A stretch of DNA of 7,129 nt from Bacteroidaceae bacterium (GTDB lineage Bacteria; Bacteroidota; Bacteroidia; Bacteroidales; Bacteroidaceae): the NCBI GenBank assembly GCA_017961965.1, contig JAGCWG010000578.1, forward strand, positions 1 to 7,129. The letters run 5' to 3'. Below, in pieces: positions 1 to 6,435 of this stretch. Made by a program: the position numbers and the translations under genes. The number at the start of each line of letters is the position of its first letter. Positions within the stretch are counted from its first letter, which is position 1. A model generated the notes under the pieces. It did no database searches. It worked only from the letters and a program-made list of their open reading frames with translations, and was not told the origin of the DNA.

Positions 1-110
1 AGGACTTTAATCAAACTTTTTCATACTGTACGGAAACTTTTTTTGCACTAAGGTGCCAATTAGAAAAACCTTTAAGAAACAGAACAAAAACAAGAAAAAA
101 CACTTTTTGG

Positions 111-136
111 GTTTTCTTTGGTTTTCTTTGGTTTTC
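111..136. repeat. 10-bp tandem repeat, 2.6 copies
   Basis: GTTTTCTTTG occurs at 111-120 and 121-130 and is followed by a partial copy GTTTTC at 131-136. The unit matches about one helical turn, and each full copy ends in TTTG, the Bacteroidetes -33 element. It ends 75 bp before the start codon of the histone-like gene. A regulatory role is inference only; it may be simple slippage in a T-rich leader. Confidence 0.75.
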
Positions 137-154
137 ACCATGTTTTTCCAACTG

Positions 155-167
155 GCCGCTTGGCGGC
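155..167 (+). repeat. Short perfect GC-rich hairpin in the leader
   Basis: GCCGC (155-159), loop TTG (160-162), GCGGC (163-167) form a perfect 5-bp stem in AT-rich surroundings, 44 bp before the start codon at 212. Its first 11 bases, GCCGCTTGGCG, recur at 858-868 just after the same gene. No U-tract follows it, so it is not a terminator. It may be a 5' UTR structure or part of a repeat bracketing the gene. Confidence 0.5.
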
Positions 168-211
168 ATAAACAAAAATACAAGTCAAACATAAAAAAAT
201 AGACGAAGAAT

Positions 212-844
212 ATGGCACGATACATCAAACAGGAAGTGATAAACTTCCAGCAAGAGGGAAAGAAGAGATGCTTCTACCGCATTGCGTCACGTGGCAATGT
301 GGGACAGGATGACCTGCTGGACGAGATGTGCGCCCACGGCAGGACGGGACTCAACAAGGGTAATGTGAAGGCGGTGCTCACCCTACTGGCAGAGACGATG
401 CAGTATTTCCTCACCCAGGGTTACAGCGTCACGCTTGACGACATCGGCAACTTCAGTCTCTCGCTCGGACTGAAGGACGACAAGGAGGAGGAAGACCTCG
501 ACGGCAATGCACCGAAACGTAATGCCCAGAGCATACACGTGACGGGCGTGAACTTCAAGGTGAACAAGCGTTTTCTGCGTAACATCGACATCTACTGCAA
601 GCTGGAGCGTGCTGGTGTGTCACGCATGAACCGTTCGCCATTCACCAAGGAGGAGCGCATTGCCAAGGCGGTGGAGTACATCAAGTCGCACGGCATCATG
701 CGCATTGATGACTATGTGCGCATAACCAAGTTACCGAAGTCAACGGCAAGCAAGGAACTGAGGGACATCAGTCGCATGGATGACTCGCCTATCAAGTCAT
801 CAGGCCGTGGCAGCTCGTTGGTGTATCTGCTAAAGACCCAATAG
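212..844 (+). CDS. HU-related (HU-HIG type) histone-like DNA-binding protein with C-terminal winged-helix-like region
   Basis: This 210-aa protein is probably a nucleoid-type DNA-binding protein acting in the cytoplasm. Residues 1-125 fit the HU-HIG family of Bacteroidetes: an N-terminal strand (MARYIKQ), a helical part with GQDDLLDEM (31-39) and NVKAVLTLLAETMQYFL (51-67), the core strand motif DIGNFSLSL (77-85), and the typical VTGVNFKVNKRFLRNI (110-125). Residues 86-104 form an acidic, charged loop in place of the usual HU beta-arm. Residues 144-207 add a region resembling a winged helix: helix 145-159, helix 165-171, a likely recognition helix PKSTASKELRDISRM (175-189), then a Gly/Ser wing ending in LVYLL. 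The ATG at 212 is the first in frame and begins at the expected domain edge. It has no Shine-Dalgarno sequence, which is usual for the phylum. The gene is transcribed alone and converges on the GH2 unit. The HU-HIG assignment is fairly sure; the winged-helix reading is inference from pattern. Confidence 0.85.
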   Translation: MARYIKQEVINFQQEGKKRCFYRIASRGNVGQDDLLDEMCAHGRTGLNKGNVKAVLTLLAETMQYFLTQGYSVTLDDIGNFSLSLGLKDDKEEEDLDGNAPKRNAQSIHVTGVNFKVNKRFLRNIDIYCKLERAGVSRMNRSPFTKEERIAKAVEYIKSHGIMRIDDYVRITKLPKSTASKELRDISRMDDSPIKSSGRGSSLVYLLKTQ

Positions 845-855
845 AAAGAACATGT

Positions 856-881
856 CTGCCGCTTGGCGCAGCTGTTTTTTT
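856..881 (+). terminator. Likely rho-independent terminator of the histone-like gene
   Basis: The stem CTGC...GCAG (856-859 with 868-871), with bulged C860, continues as GC/GC around loop TTG (863-865). Three bases later comes a run of seven T (875-881). It starts 11 bp after the TAG stop at 842-844 and has the right orientation. The stem is short, so its strength is uncertain. Confidence 0.55.
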
Positions 882-883
882 AC

Positions 884-909
884 TGAACCCGCCGCCAAGG
901 GCGGGTTCA
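884..909. repeat. Strong perfect inverted repeat in the convergent spacer
   Basis: TGAACCCGCC (884-893) and GGCGGGTTCA (900-909) form a perfect 10-bp stem with loop GCCAAG. The outer T-run (875-881) can also pair with the A-run (910-914) across a two-base AC bulge (882-883), giving an even longer hairpin. On both strands the T-run precedes the stem and the A-run follows it, the reverse of a normal terminator, so this is probably not a simple terminator for either gene. Confidence 0.8.
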
Positions 910-930
910 AAAAAGAAAAAAGTTTCAGTG

Positions 931-948
931 CCGAAGCGGACGCTTCGG
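931..948. repeat. Perfect inverted repeat with tetraloop
   Basis: CCGAAGC (931-937), loop GGAC, GCTTCGG (942-948) form a perfect 7-bp GC-rich stem, or 8 bp if G938 and C941 also pair. No T-run is adjacent on either strand. It sits between the hairpin at 884-909 and the terminator of the GH2 unit. Function unknown; it may be a transcript-end structure. Confidence 0.7.
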
Positions 949-973
949 GAACGGTGACTCGTGGAAACGACAC

Positions 974-1012
974 AAAAAAACAAAGAAGCTCCGCCAAATG
1001 GTGGAGCTTCTT
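974..1012 (-). terminator. Rho-independent terminator of the GH2 unit
   Basis: Read on the - strand, the arms at 999-1012 and 983-996 form a 14-bp stem with one A/C mismatch (1002 with 993), closed by a very small loop (997-998). It is followed by TTTGTTTTTTT (984 down to 974). It lies 24 bp past the GH2 stop at 1037-1039. The long stem followed directly by a U-tract makes this the clearest terminator in the window. On the + strand it lacks a following T-run, so it mainly serves the - strand. Confidence 0.85.
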
Positions 1013-1036
1013 CTGTTATCGTATGATGAGTGAGTG

Positions 1037-3433
1037 TTATTTCTTTGTCTTGAGCGTAACGGCAGATACTGGAGTGGCAAGTTTGCTGTTGACGCTTACC
1101 TTTATGTTGCCTGCCTTCTGCTGTGAACGCACGATGATGACGGCACGTCCCTTGTACGTTGTTACACGTGATGATGTAGTAGGCTCAATGTCCTTGAAGC
1201 TTGCAGATGCTGCTGCCATGAGTGAGCCTGCACCGCTTACACGAACATCGGCTGTGACATCAGCATCAGGCACTACGTTGCCATCCTTATCTATGAGTTC
1301 GAGGATGATGTAACCAAGGTCCTGACCGTCGGCTGTGAGTACCTTACGCTCTGGAGTCATTCGGAAAGAGTAAGGAGCAGATGCCGTGCGGATGATGCTG
1401 CTCTCAAGTTCCTTGCCTGAGGCATCGAGGGCAACAGCCTTGAGTTCGCCTGCCTCGTATGGAAGGGTGAAGGTAGTCTTGTACTCTGTTGCGAGACTTA
1501 CGTCATGTGTTGCCACGAGCTTGCCGTTGAGGTAGAGCTGTACACGAGGTGCACGAGTAAATACGTCAACGTCGATGTTCTTGCCTTCATGTCCTTTCCA
1601 GTTCCAGCTTTCCCATGTTGGCCATACAGCCCATGATGTGCAGTGAATCTTGCCATAGTAGCCGTCAGGTTCACGAACACCCATGTACATGACGTGCTGC
1701 TTACCGTCTATCTTTGTCGTTCCTGTCCACAGGATACTGCGGTAGTGAGATATTGGCTTACGCCATCCTGTCATATCGACGTCGCCACAGTATGCTCCGT
1801 GATAAGGGAAATGCTTGGCCTGATAGTGTTCAACGGCTGCCTCACCCTTGTCAGGATAGAAGAACTGACCGATACCTGACTCACCAAGGTAGTCGAGACC
1901 TGTCCACACGATATCGCCAATGATATATGGATAGTCGGATGTACGCTTCCAGTTGCGGAAAGCATCACGAGGATAGCTCTCCGTCTGCCACATCACACGG
2001 CGTGGGTCACGCTCGTGGTCGCTGGCATGCTTATGTATCATGTAGTTGTAGCCCACGATGTCGAGAACCTCAGCATGAGGGTCGAATATCTCCCAGTCGC
2101 CAAACCAAGAACAGAGTGCCTCAGTCACAGGACGTGTCTTGTCGTGTGCAAGGATGGCAGCCTTAAGCTGGCGTGCCGTCTGCACCACTCTCAGTTCCCT
2201 GCGCTCGATGACCTCATTACCGATACTCCATGAGATGACGCTCGGATGATTGCGGTCGCGAAGCACCATTGCGCTTATGTCCTCACGGTAGCATGAGTCG
2301 ATGAGAGTTGAGTAGTCGAAAGGTGTCTTGCTTGAACGCCATCCGTCGAAAGCCTCATCGATGACAAGCATGCCGATGCTGTCGCACGCATCGAGGAATG
2401 CACGTGTGGATGGGTTGTGTGAAGTACGGATAAGGTTGAAGCCTGCATCCTTCATCAGTCTCACCTTGCGTATCTCGGCACGGTCAAACGCCATTGCGCC
2501 GAGCACACCGTCGTCATGATGAACACACGCACCGTTGATGAGCAGCGGTTTGCCATTGAGCACAAATCCACGCTCAGCATCGTAAGTGAATGTACGTATT
2601 CCGTAGCTGACAGTCTCATGTCCAAGTGTTCTGCCACCCTCAGCGAGAGTTACCTCAGCCTTGTACAGTTCAGGAGACTCAGGACTCCAGAGGCGAGGAT
2701 TGGCAACGTGCTTGTCTATCGTCACGGTCTTTGATGCGCCTGCAGCAAGAGTAACATCCTTGCTCTCGCCAAAGACAGAGACAGACACCGTGCGCTGCTG
2801 CTCAGACTCGTTCCTGACAGTCACGCTTGCTGAAACATCAGCACCACGACTGCTCACGTTCTTGGTAGTGACGAACACGCTGTTCTCCTCAATATATACA
2901 TCTTCGGTAGTCTCAAGCCACACACTGCGATACATACCCGAACCGCTGTACCAACGACAGTTAGGCTGTTGCGAGTTATTCACCTTGACTGCAATCTCAT
3001 TCTTGCCCTTAGGTGCAAGGAAACGGGTAACGTCCAATGAGAACGGAGTGTAGCCGTAGGCATGACGACCAGCAAACTGTCCGTTGACATACACCTCGCA
3101 ACGCTGATACACGCCCTCGAAGTGGAGGCGCACCCTGCGAGCATCCTTGCCAACAGGAGTCACGAAAGTCTTCTTGTACCATCCCGTACCACCAGGATAG
3201 TAGCCACCTTCATTACCAGTAGCACCGTCAGGTGATGGTGCATGATAGATGTCCCAGTCATGTGGGAGGTCAACAGCCTTCCACGAGATGTCAGGAGCAT
3301 TAAGGTTTTTCACGTCCTTGACGTCTGTTTCGACGAACGACCAGCCTTGATTGAACAGCGTACGTGTGCTGTCTGCAAAGCCGTTCATTGACGTCATGCC
3401 CATGAGGGCAGAAATCACTAAATACTTTTTCAT
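1037..3433 (-). CDS. Secreted glycoside hydrolase family 2 (probable beta-galactosidase), second gene of the unit
   Basis: This 798-aa protein probably hydrolyses terminal beta-galactosides, or a related beta-glycoside, outside the cytoplasm. Residues 1-20 are a signal peptide (MKK, hydrophobic core, cut near GFA|D) without a lipobox cysteine. Domains in order: GH2 sugar-binding jelly roll (about 25-175, with LPHDW and GGTGWYKKTF), Ig-like domain (180-285), TIM barrel (290-600), DUF4982-like domain (617-687) and a GH2 C-terminal Ig-like domain (690-797). Visible catalytic motifs are HHDDG (305-309), RTSHNP (336-341), the acid/base Glu407 in WSIGNEV, the probable nucleophile Glu485 in WQTESYP, and WTGLDYLGE (510-518). 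I see no N-x-K motif typical of beta-glucuronidases. The length is normal for this DUF4982 group. The start at 3433 is the one that gives a full signal peptide. It lies 89 bp after the upstream GH2 gene, so co-transcription is likely. Catalytic class is secure; the sugar specificity is inferred. Confidence 0.93.
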   Translation of the reverse strand: MKKYLVISALMGMTSMNGFADSTRTLFNQGWSFVETDVKDVKNLNAPDISWKAVDLPHDWDIYHAPSPDGATGNEGGYYPGGTGWYKKTFVTPVGKDARRVRLHFEGVYQRCEVYVNGQFAGRHAYGYTPFSLDVTRFLAPKGKNEIAVKVNNSQQPNCRWYSGSGMYRSVWLETTEDVYIEENSVFVTTKNVSSRGADVSASVTVRNESEQQRTVSVSVFGESKDVTLAAGASKTVTIDKHVANPRLWSPESPELYKAEVTLAEGGRTLGHETVSYGIRTFTYDAERGFVLNGKPLLINGACVHHDDGVLGAMAFDRAEIRKVRLMKDAGFNLIRTSHNPSTRAFLDACDSIGMLVIDEAFDGWRSSKTPFDYSTLIDSCYREDISAMVLRDRNHPSVISWSIGNEVIERRELRVVQTARQLKAAILAHDKTRPVTEALCSWFGDWEIFDPHAEVLDIVGYNYMIHKHASDHERDPRRVMWQTESYPRDAFRNWKRTSDYPYIIGDIVWTGLDYLGESGIGQFFYPDKGEAAVEHYQAKHFPYHGAYCGDVDMTGWRKPISHYRSILWTGTTKIDGKQHVMYMGVREPDGYYGKIHCTSWAVWPTWESWNWKGHEGKNIDVDVFTRAPRVQLYLNGKLVATHDVSLATEYKTTFTLPYEAGELKAVALDASGKELESSIIRTASAPYSFRMTPERKVLTADGQDLGYIILELIDKDGNVVPDADVTADVRVSGAGSLMAAASASFKDIEPTTSSRVTTYKGRAVIIVRSQQKAGNIKVSVNSKLATPVSAVTLKTKK

Positions 3434-3467
3434 GTTTTAATTAAATGTGTTAAATTGATTAAATGCG

Positions 3468-3504
3468 GGAGGACACAGAACAAAAGGATATTCCAATGTC
3501 CTCC
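3468..3504 (-). promoter_or_regulatory. Stem-loop between the two GH2 genes
   Basis: GGAGGACA and TGTCCTCC (3468-3475 and 3497-3504) form a perfect 8-bp stem around a 21-nt loop, which itself contains a small GGA-TAT-TCC dyad (3486-3494). It lies 18 bp past the stop of the upstream GH2 gene and 34 bp before the start of the next. No T-run follows on the - strand, so it is not a full terminator. It may affect mRNA processing or 3'-end stability, or tune expression of the second gene. Role inferred. Confidence 0.6.
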
Positions 3505-3522
3505 TTAATTATAATAGTTCTT

Positions 3523-6033
3523 TTATTTTACATTTATCTTGACTGTCTGTGCCTTCACTCCCTTGCCACTTACCTTGACGATGGCATCGCCAATCTTACC
3601 GTTGGACTGTATGCCGATGACGAGTTGTCCGTGGAAAGCCTTCATCGTTGGACGGGTGAATACCTCCAAGGATGTGGCATCGCCATTGCAAATACCGCGG
3701 AAACGGGCAGCACCAGTGACGCTGACGCTAATCTGATTGTCGGCATCAGGACAGAGGTTGCCGTCCTTATCCACCACATTGACGGTGATGAACGTCATGT
3801 CGTCGCCGTCTGCCTTGAGAGGCTTGATGGCTGCGCCGAGGTCGCCAGTGAGACTTATGGCAGAAGCCTTGCCTGCCGTGTGCACCGTCTTTGTACCGAC
3901 CTGCTTGCCGTCCTTGTCATACACTACCACCTTTATCTCGCCCGGCTCGTACTTCACGTTGTTCCAGCGGAGACGATAACGGTCAAGTGCTGGGTCGTTG
4001 ATGTCAGAAATCTTGCCATCCTTGCCCGAACCGCTCTTGACGTCTGTGCGCTTGCTAATCTTGCCCTGCGACTTACCATTGACGAAGAGTTCGGCAGTTG
4101 GATAGTTGGTGTAGCAATATACAGGAGTCACCTCGCCTTCACGTCCAGGGAATGTCCAGTGAGGAAGGAGATGAATGGTCTCGTCCGTCGTGTTCCAGCG
4201 TGAACGGTAGAGGTAATAACGGTCCTTAGGAAGTCCTGCGAGGTCGAAGATGCCGAAATAGCTTGAACGGCTTGGCCAGTACTCATCGTAAGGTGTAGGC
4301 TCACCGAGGTAGTCGAAGCCTGTCCATACGAACTCACCAATGACCCAAGACTTCTCGTCCTGCAAGAGCCAGTCCTCCTCTGGGATATTGGACCACCAGC
4401 AAGCCTCCGTATCGTAGCTTGAACACTGACCATCGTCGTAAGCCTTGCCGTCGGCACGCTTAACCGGGAACTTATATACGCCACGGCTTGACACCGTACT
4501 TGCAGTCTCCGAACCGAGCACGTAGCCCTGACCAAGATTATCATGAGCCTTATTGTAAAGGTGGGTGCGGTAGTTCATTCCCGGCACGTCAGCCACCTGT
4601 GCAAAACCAGTGTTAAAAGCATTGTCAATTCTGTCCATACCGTTAGTGATAGGACGAGTGGCATCGAACTTGCGTACCTGTTCCTGAAGATGACGAAGAA
4701 TCTTTGCGCCATTCTTCATACCCTGCTCAGGAATCTCGTTACCCACGCTCCACATCACGATACTTGGATGCAGGCGGTTGGCACGAACAAGGTTCTCGAT
4801 GTCACGGTCGCTCCACTCGTTGAAGAAACGGGCATAGCCGTTCTTGCACTTAGGATAAATCCACATGTCAAAGCTCTCTGCCATGACCATCATACCGAGT
4901 GAGTCGCACACATCCATCTGCATCTGGCTTGGCATATTGTGAGCCGTACGGATAGCATCGCATCCCATACCCTTGAGGAGGTTAATCTGACGGATGAGAG
5001 CTGCCTTGTTGACTGCTGCACCCAACATTCCGAGGTCGTGATGGAGACACACGCCCTTAATCTTACGAGTCACGCCATTGAGTTGGAAGCCACCGTCAGC
5101 CGAACACTTGACTGTGCGGAAACCAATCTTCTTTACCTGTCTGTCAACAAGCTTATCCCTCACACCATTATTCAGACTATAGAGAGACACCGATAGGTCG
5201 TACAACTTAGGATTCTCTGGAGTCCAAGGAGTGACCTTGTCATAAGTGCCAATATATCGTGCTGCGCCATCGTCGCCAATAGTACAGAGCACACGACTAA
5301 CAGCACCCTTATCGGTTGTCAAACCGAACTCGACAGCATATTTGGTCTTATCCACATTAATAGCATTAGCAGTCAATTCAGCCACAACCAATCCGCCACC
5401 TATCTCGAGCGTATTGACATTCACACCCCACTCATCCAAAGCCTGCTGCTGAGTCTCGATGAGCGTGACAGGACGAAAAAGTCCTGCACCCGGATACCAA
5501 CGACTACTCTCCTCCACATTCTGAAGGTGAACAGCAAGCGTGTTAGCAGAGCCATCCTTATTGATGAAAGGAGTGACATCTACGTTGAAGGCATTGTAGC
5601 CGTACTTCCATTCGCCAGCCTTCTTACCGTTGACATAGACAACAGGCTCAGCCATTGCGCCGTCAAAGTTGAGGACTGCACGCTGACAGTCCTTACCCAC
5701 CGTGAACGTGGTACGGTACCATCCAGCACCAATCCAAGGCAACGAGCCAGAACGACCAGTCTTCTCCGTTGCCTCCTTCTCGCCATTCTGTACGATAGCC
5801 ACAGTCTGCTTGTCTATTTCCTTGTCGAATGGTCCGCTGATAGCCCAGTCGTGTGGCACATTTACCATCTGCCACTTGCGGTCATCGTAACCCACGGTTG
5901 AAGGTGCAACAGCATCCAACTGCTCAGCACGTGAGAAAGCCCACCTGCCAAGTCGTGTCTCCTTACGCTGGGCATCAACGCTCATTGCAGCCGATGCCAT
6001 GAATGTCAAAAACGCTAATGATTTTATGTTCAT
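3523..6033 (-). CDS. Secreted glycoside hydrolase family 2 (probable beta-galactosidase), first gene of the unit
   Basis: This 836-aa protein is a second GH2 exo-hydrolase with the same architecture. Residues 1-21 are a signal peptide cut near VDA|Q, with no lipobox. The sugar-binding domain (about 25-195) has VPHDWAISGPFD and a long family-typical loop (PFDKEID to TGRSGSLPWIGAGWYR, 68-107). An Ig-like domain follows (200-308), then a TIM barrel (312-625), a DUF4982-like domain (634-722) and a C-terminal Ig-like domain (728-836) keeping the ICNGDATS loop (781-788). Catalytic motifs are HHDLGMLG (331-338), RTAHN (362-366), the acid/base Glu433 in WSVGNEIPEQ, the probable nucleophile Glu509 in GSETAS, and WTGFDYLGEP (570-579). 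The nucleophile neighbourhood differs from the partner enzyme (GSETAS against QTESYP), so the two belong to different GH2 subgroups and are not a recent duplication. No N-x-K glucuronidase motif is seen. The start at 6033 gives the full signal peptide. Galactosidase specificity is likely but not proven. Confidence 0.93.
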   Translation of the reverse strand: MNIKSLAFLTFMASAAMSVDAQRKETRLGRWAFSRAEQLDAVAPSTVGYDDRKWQMVNVPHDWAISGPFDKEIDKQTVAIVQNGEKEATEKTGRSGSLPWIGAGWYRTTFTVGKDCQRAVLNFDGAMAEPVVYVNGKKAGEWKYGYNAFNVDVTPFINKDGSANTLAVHLQNVEESSRWYPGAGLFRPVTLIETQQQALDEWGVNVNTLEIGGGLVVAELTANAINVDKTKYAVEFGLTTDKGAVSRVLCTIGDDGAARYIGTYDKVTPWTPENPKLYDLSVSLYSLNNGVRDKLVDRQVKKIGFRTVKCSADGGFQLNGVTRKIKGVCLHHDLGMLGAAVNKAALIRQINLLKGMGCDAIRTAHNMPSQMQMDVCDSLGMMVMAESFDMWIYPKCKNGYARFFNEWSDRDIENLVRANRLHPSIVMWSVGNEIPEQGMKNGAKILRHLQEQVRKFDATRPITNGMDRIDNAFNTGFAQVADVPGMNYRTHLYNKAHDNLGQGYVLGSETASTVSSRGVYKFPVKRADGKAYDDGQCSSYDTEACWWSNIPEEDWLLQDEKSWVIGEFVWTGFDYLGEPTPYDEYWPSRSSYFGIFDLAGLPKDRYYLYRSRWNTTDETIHLLPHWTFPGREGEVTPVYCYTNYPTAELFVNGKSQGKISKRTDVKSGSGKDGKISDINDPALDRYRLRWNNVKYEPGEIKVVVYDKDGKQVGTKTVHTAGKASAISLTGDLGAAIKPLKADGDDMTFITVNVVDKDGNLCPDADNQISVSVTGAARFRGICNGDATSLEVFTRPTMKAFHGQLVIGIQSNGKIGDAIVKVSGKGVKAQTVKINVK

Positions 6034-6087
6034 AACTATTGGTTAGTTGTTGTATCGTTGACTCTACAAGAATTCACGTGAAGGATG

Positions 6088-6312
6088 TTTTTACCACGAA
6101 TTACACGAATGGACACGAACTTCAAGTCCTCTTTTGGGTGTTATTACACTAAGACAACACGTGTTGTCTGCGAATATCACGAATGCCGTCCGGATAACTG
6201 ACGGGCTAAAAAGATTCGTGTAATTCGTAATTGCACGAGCAATTCTTCGTGTAATGAAAACAGCCAAGAACTACAGATTTCGTGAAAATTAGTGTAATTC
6301 GTGGTTAAAAAA
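6088..6312. repeat. CACGAAT-type inverted-repeat element
   Basis: ACCACGAATTACACGAAT (6093-6110) recurs inverted at 6288-6305 with 17 of 18 matches, and both copies are flanked outside by T/A runs (TTTTTA on the left, TTAAAAAAA on the right). Its inner 15 bases (6096-6110) also recur inverted and exactly at 6214-6228. Further degenerate units are TCACGAATG (6177-6185), TTCGTGTAAT (6246-6255) and TTTCGTG (6278-6284). A small hairpin AATTGC-ACGA-GCAATT sits at 6229-6244. On the left the unit runs with a 9-10-bp period (6095, 6104, 6114). This resembles a non-autonomous palindromic intergenic repeat. It has no coding capacity and no clear target-site duplication. Confidence 0.8.
6152..6169. promoter_or_regulatory. 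Perfect 18-bp palindrome
   Basis: AGACAACAC (6152-6160) is followed directly by its exact reverse complement GTGTTGTCT (6161-6169). It has no spacer and so is more like a dimeric-protein binding site than an RNA hairpin. It sits inside the inverted-repeat element, about 120 bp upstream of the GH2 start at 6033. It could be an operator for the GH2 unit or the core of the repeat element; the sequence does not decide between them. Confidence 0.5.
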
Positions 6313-6388
6313 ATACCTATACAAAATCTTGTAAAACCATTTGATTAAATTATTCTCTGCAAATGTAATAAAAAAAGACGACCTATGC

Positions 6389-6418
6389 TTTGTGTTTGGT
6401 TGATTTTGCTTAATTTTG
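6389..6418 (+). promoter_or_regulatory. Bacteroidetes-type promoter of the Nudix gene
   Basis: TTTG at 6389-6392 is followed after 18 bp by TAATTTTG (6411-6418), an exact match to the TAnnTTTG -7 box. The spacer is one base shorter than the usual 19-21. Transcription would begin near 6425, downstream of the ATG at 6385 and about 10 nt before the ATG at 6436. This decides the start of the Nudix gene in favour of 6436. Confidence 0.65.
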
Positions 6419-6435
6419 TTCAAAAATATTCATTT

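Larger units (their letters stand above)
1..211. other. AT-rich non-coding leader upstream of the histone-like gene
   Basis: No credible gene lies here; the only - strand open frame (7-228) is low-complexity Phe/Lys-rich sequence with no recognisable domain. The stretch holds two copies of AAACTTTTT (13-21 and 34-42, 21 bp apart), a weak stem-loop GCAC-TAAG-GTGC (45-56), a 10-bp tandem repeat (111-136) and a GC-rich hairpin (155-167). No match to the Bacteroidetes TAnnTTTG -7 box was found. The nearest candidate, TTTG at 117-120 with CATGTTTT at 139-146 (18-bp spacer), is poor, so the promoter of the downstream gene is unassigned. Confidence 0.6.
6034..6384. other. Non-coding divergent region between the GH2 unit and the Nudix gene
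   Basis: No supported gene lies in these 351 bases. The region holds an inverted-repeat array (6088-6312), a perfect 18-bp palindrome (6152-6169), a shorter palindrome TTCACGTGAA (6073-6082) and AT-rich flanks. The promoter of the GH2 unit should lie here or nearby. The only exact - strand match to TAnnTTTG is TACATTTG (6367 down to 6360), but no TTTG sits 19-21 bp upstream of it, and using it would give a leader of over 300 nt containing the whole repeat array. That promoter is therefore unassigned. Confidence 0.7.

Noticed and set aside
7..228. 73-aa - strand open frame in the left leader
   Set aside because: Phe/Lys-rich translation of AT-rich DNA that overlaps the histone-like gene start; no domain and no promoter seen.
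852..1313. 153-aa + strand open frame running from the convergent spacer into the GH2 gene
   Set aside because: It runs through four hairpins and then antisense to the well-supported GH2 C-terminus; its protein is low-complexity Ser/Thr/Ala-rich with no domain.
3463..4203. 246-aa + strand open frame opposite the 836-aa GH2 gene
   Set aside because: It lies almost wholly antisense to conserved GH2 coding sequence, begins in the intercistronic stem-loop, and shows no recognisable family; it is best read as a shadow of the real frame.
1037..6033. Beta-glucuronidase identity for either GH2 enzyme
   Set aside because: The N-x-K motif that marks beta-glucuronidases was not seen in either barrel, and the WTGxDYLGE segments and DUF4982 architecture fit beta-galactosidase-like GH2 proteins better.
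6088..6312. CRISPR array
   Set aside because: Units are short, in both orientations and unevenly spaced, without equal-length unique spacers, and no cas gene is present.
6360..6367. TACATTTG on the - strand as -7 box of the GH2 unit
   Set aside because: It matches TAnnTTTG but has no TTTG 19-21 bp upstream and would give a leader of over 300 nt through the repeat array; left unassigned.
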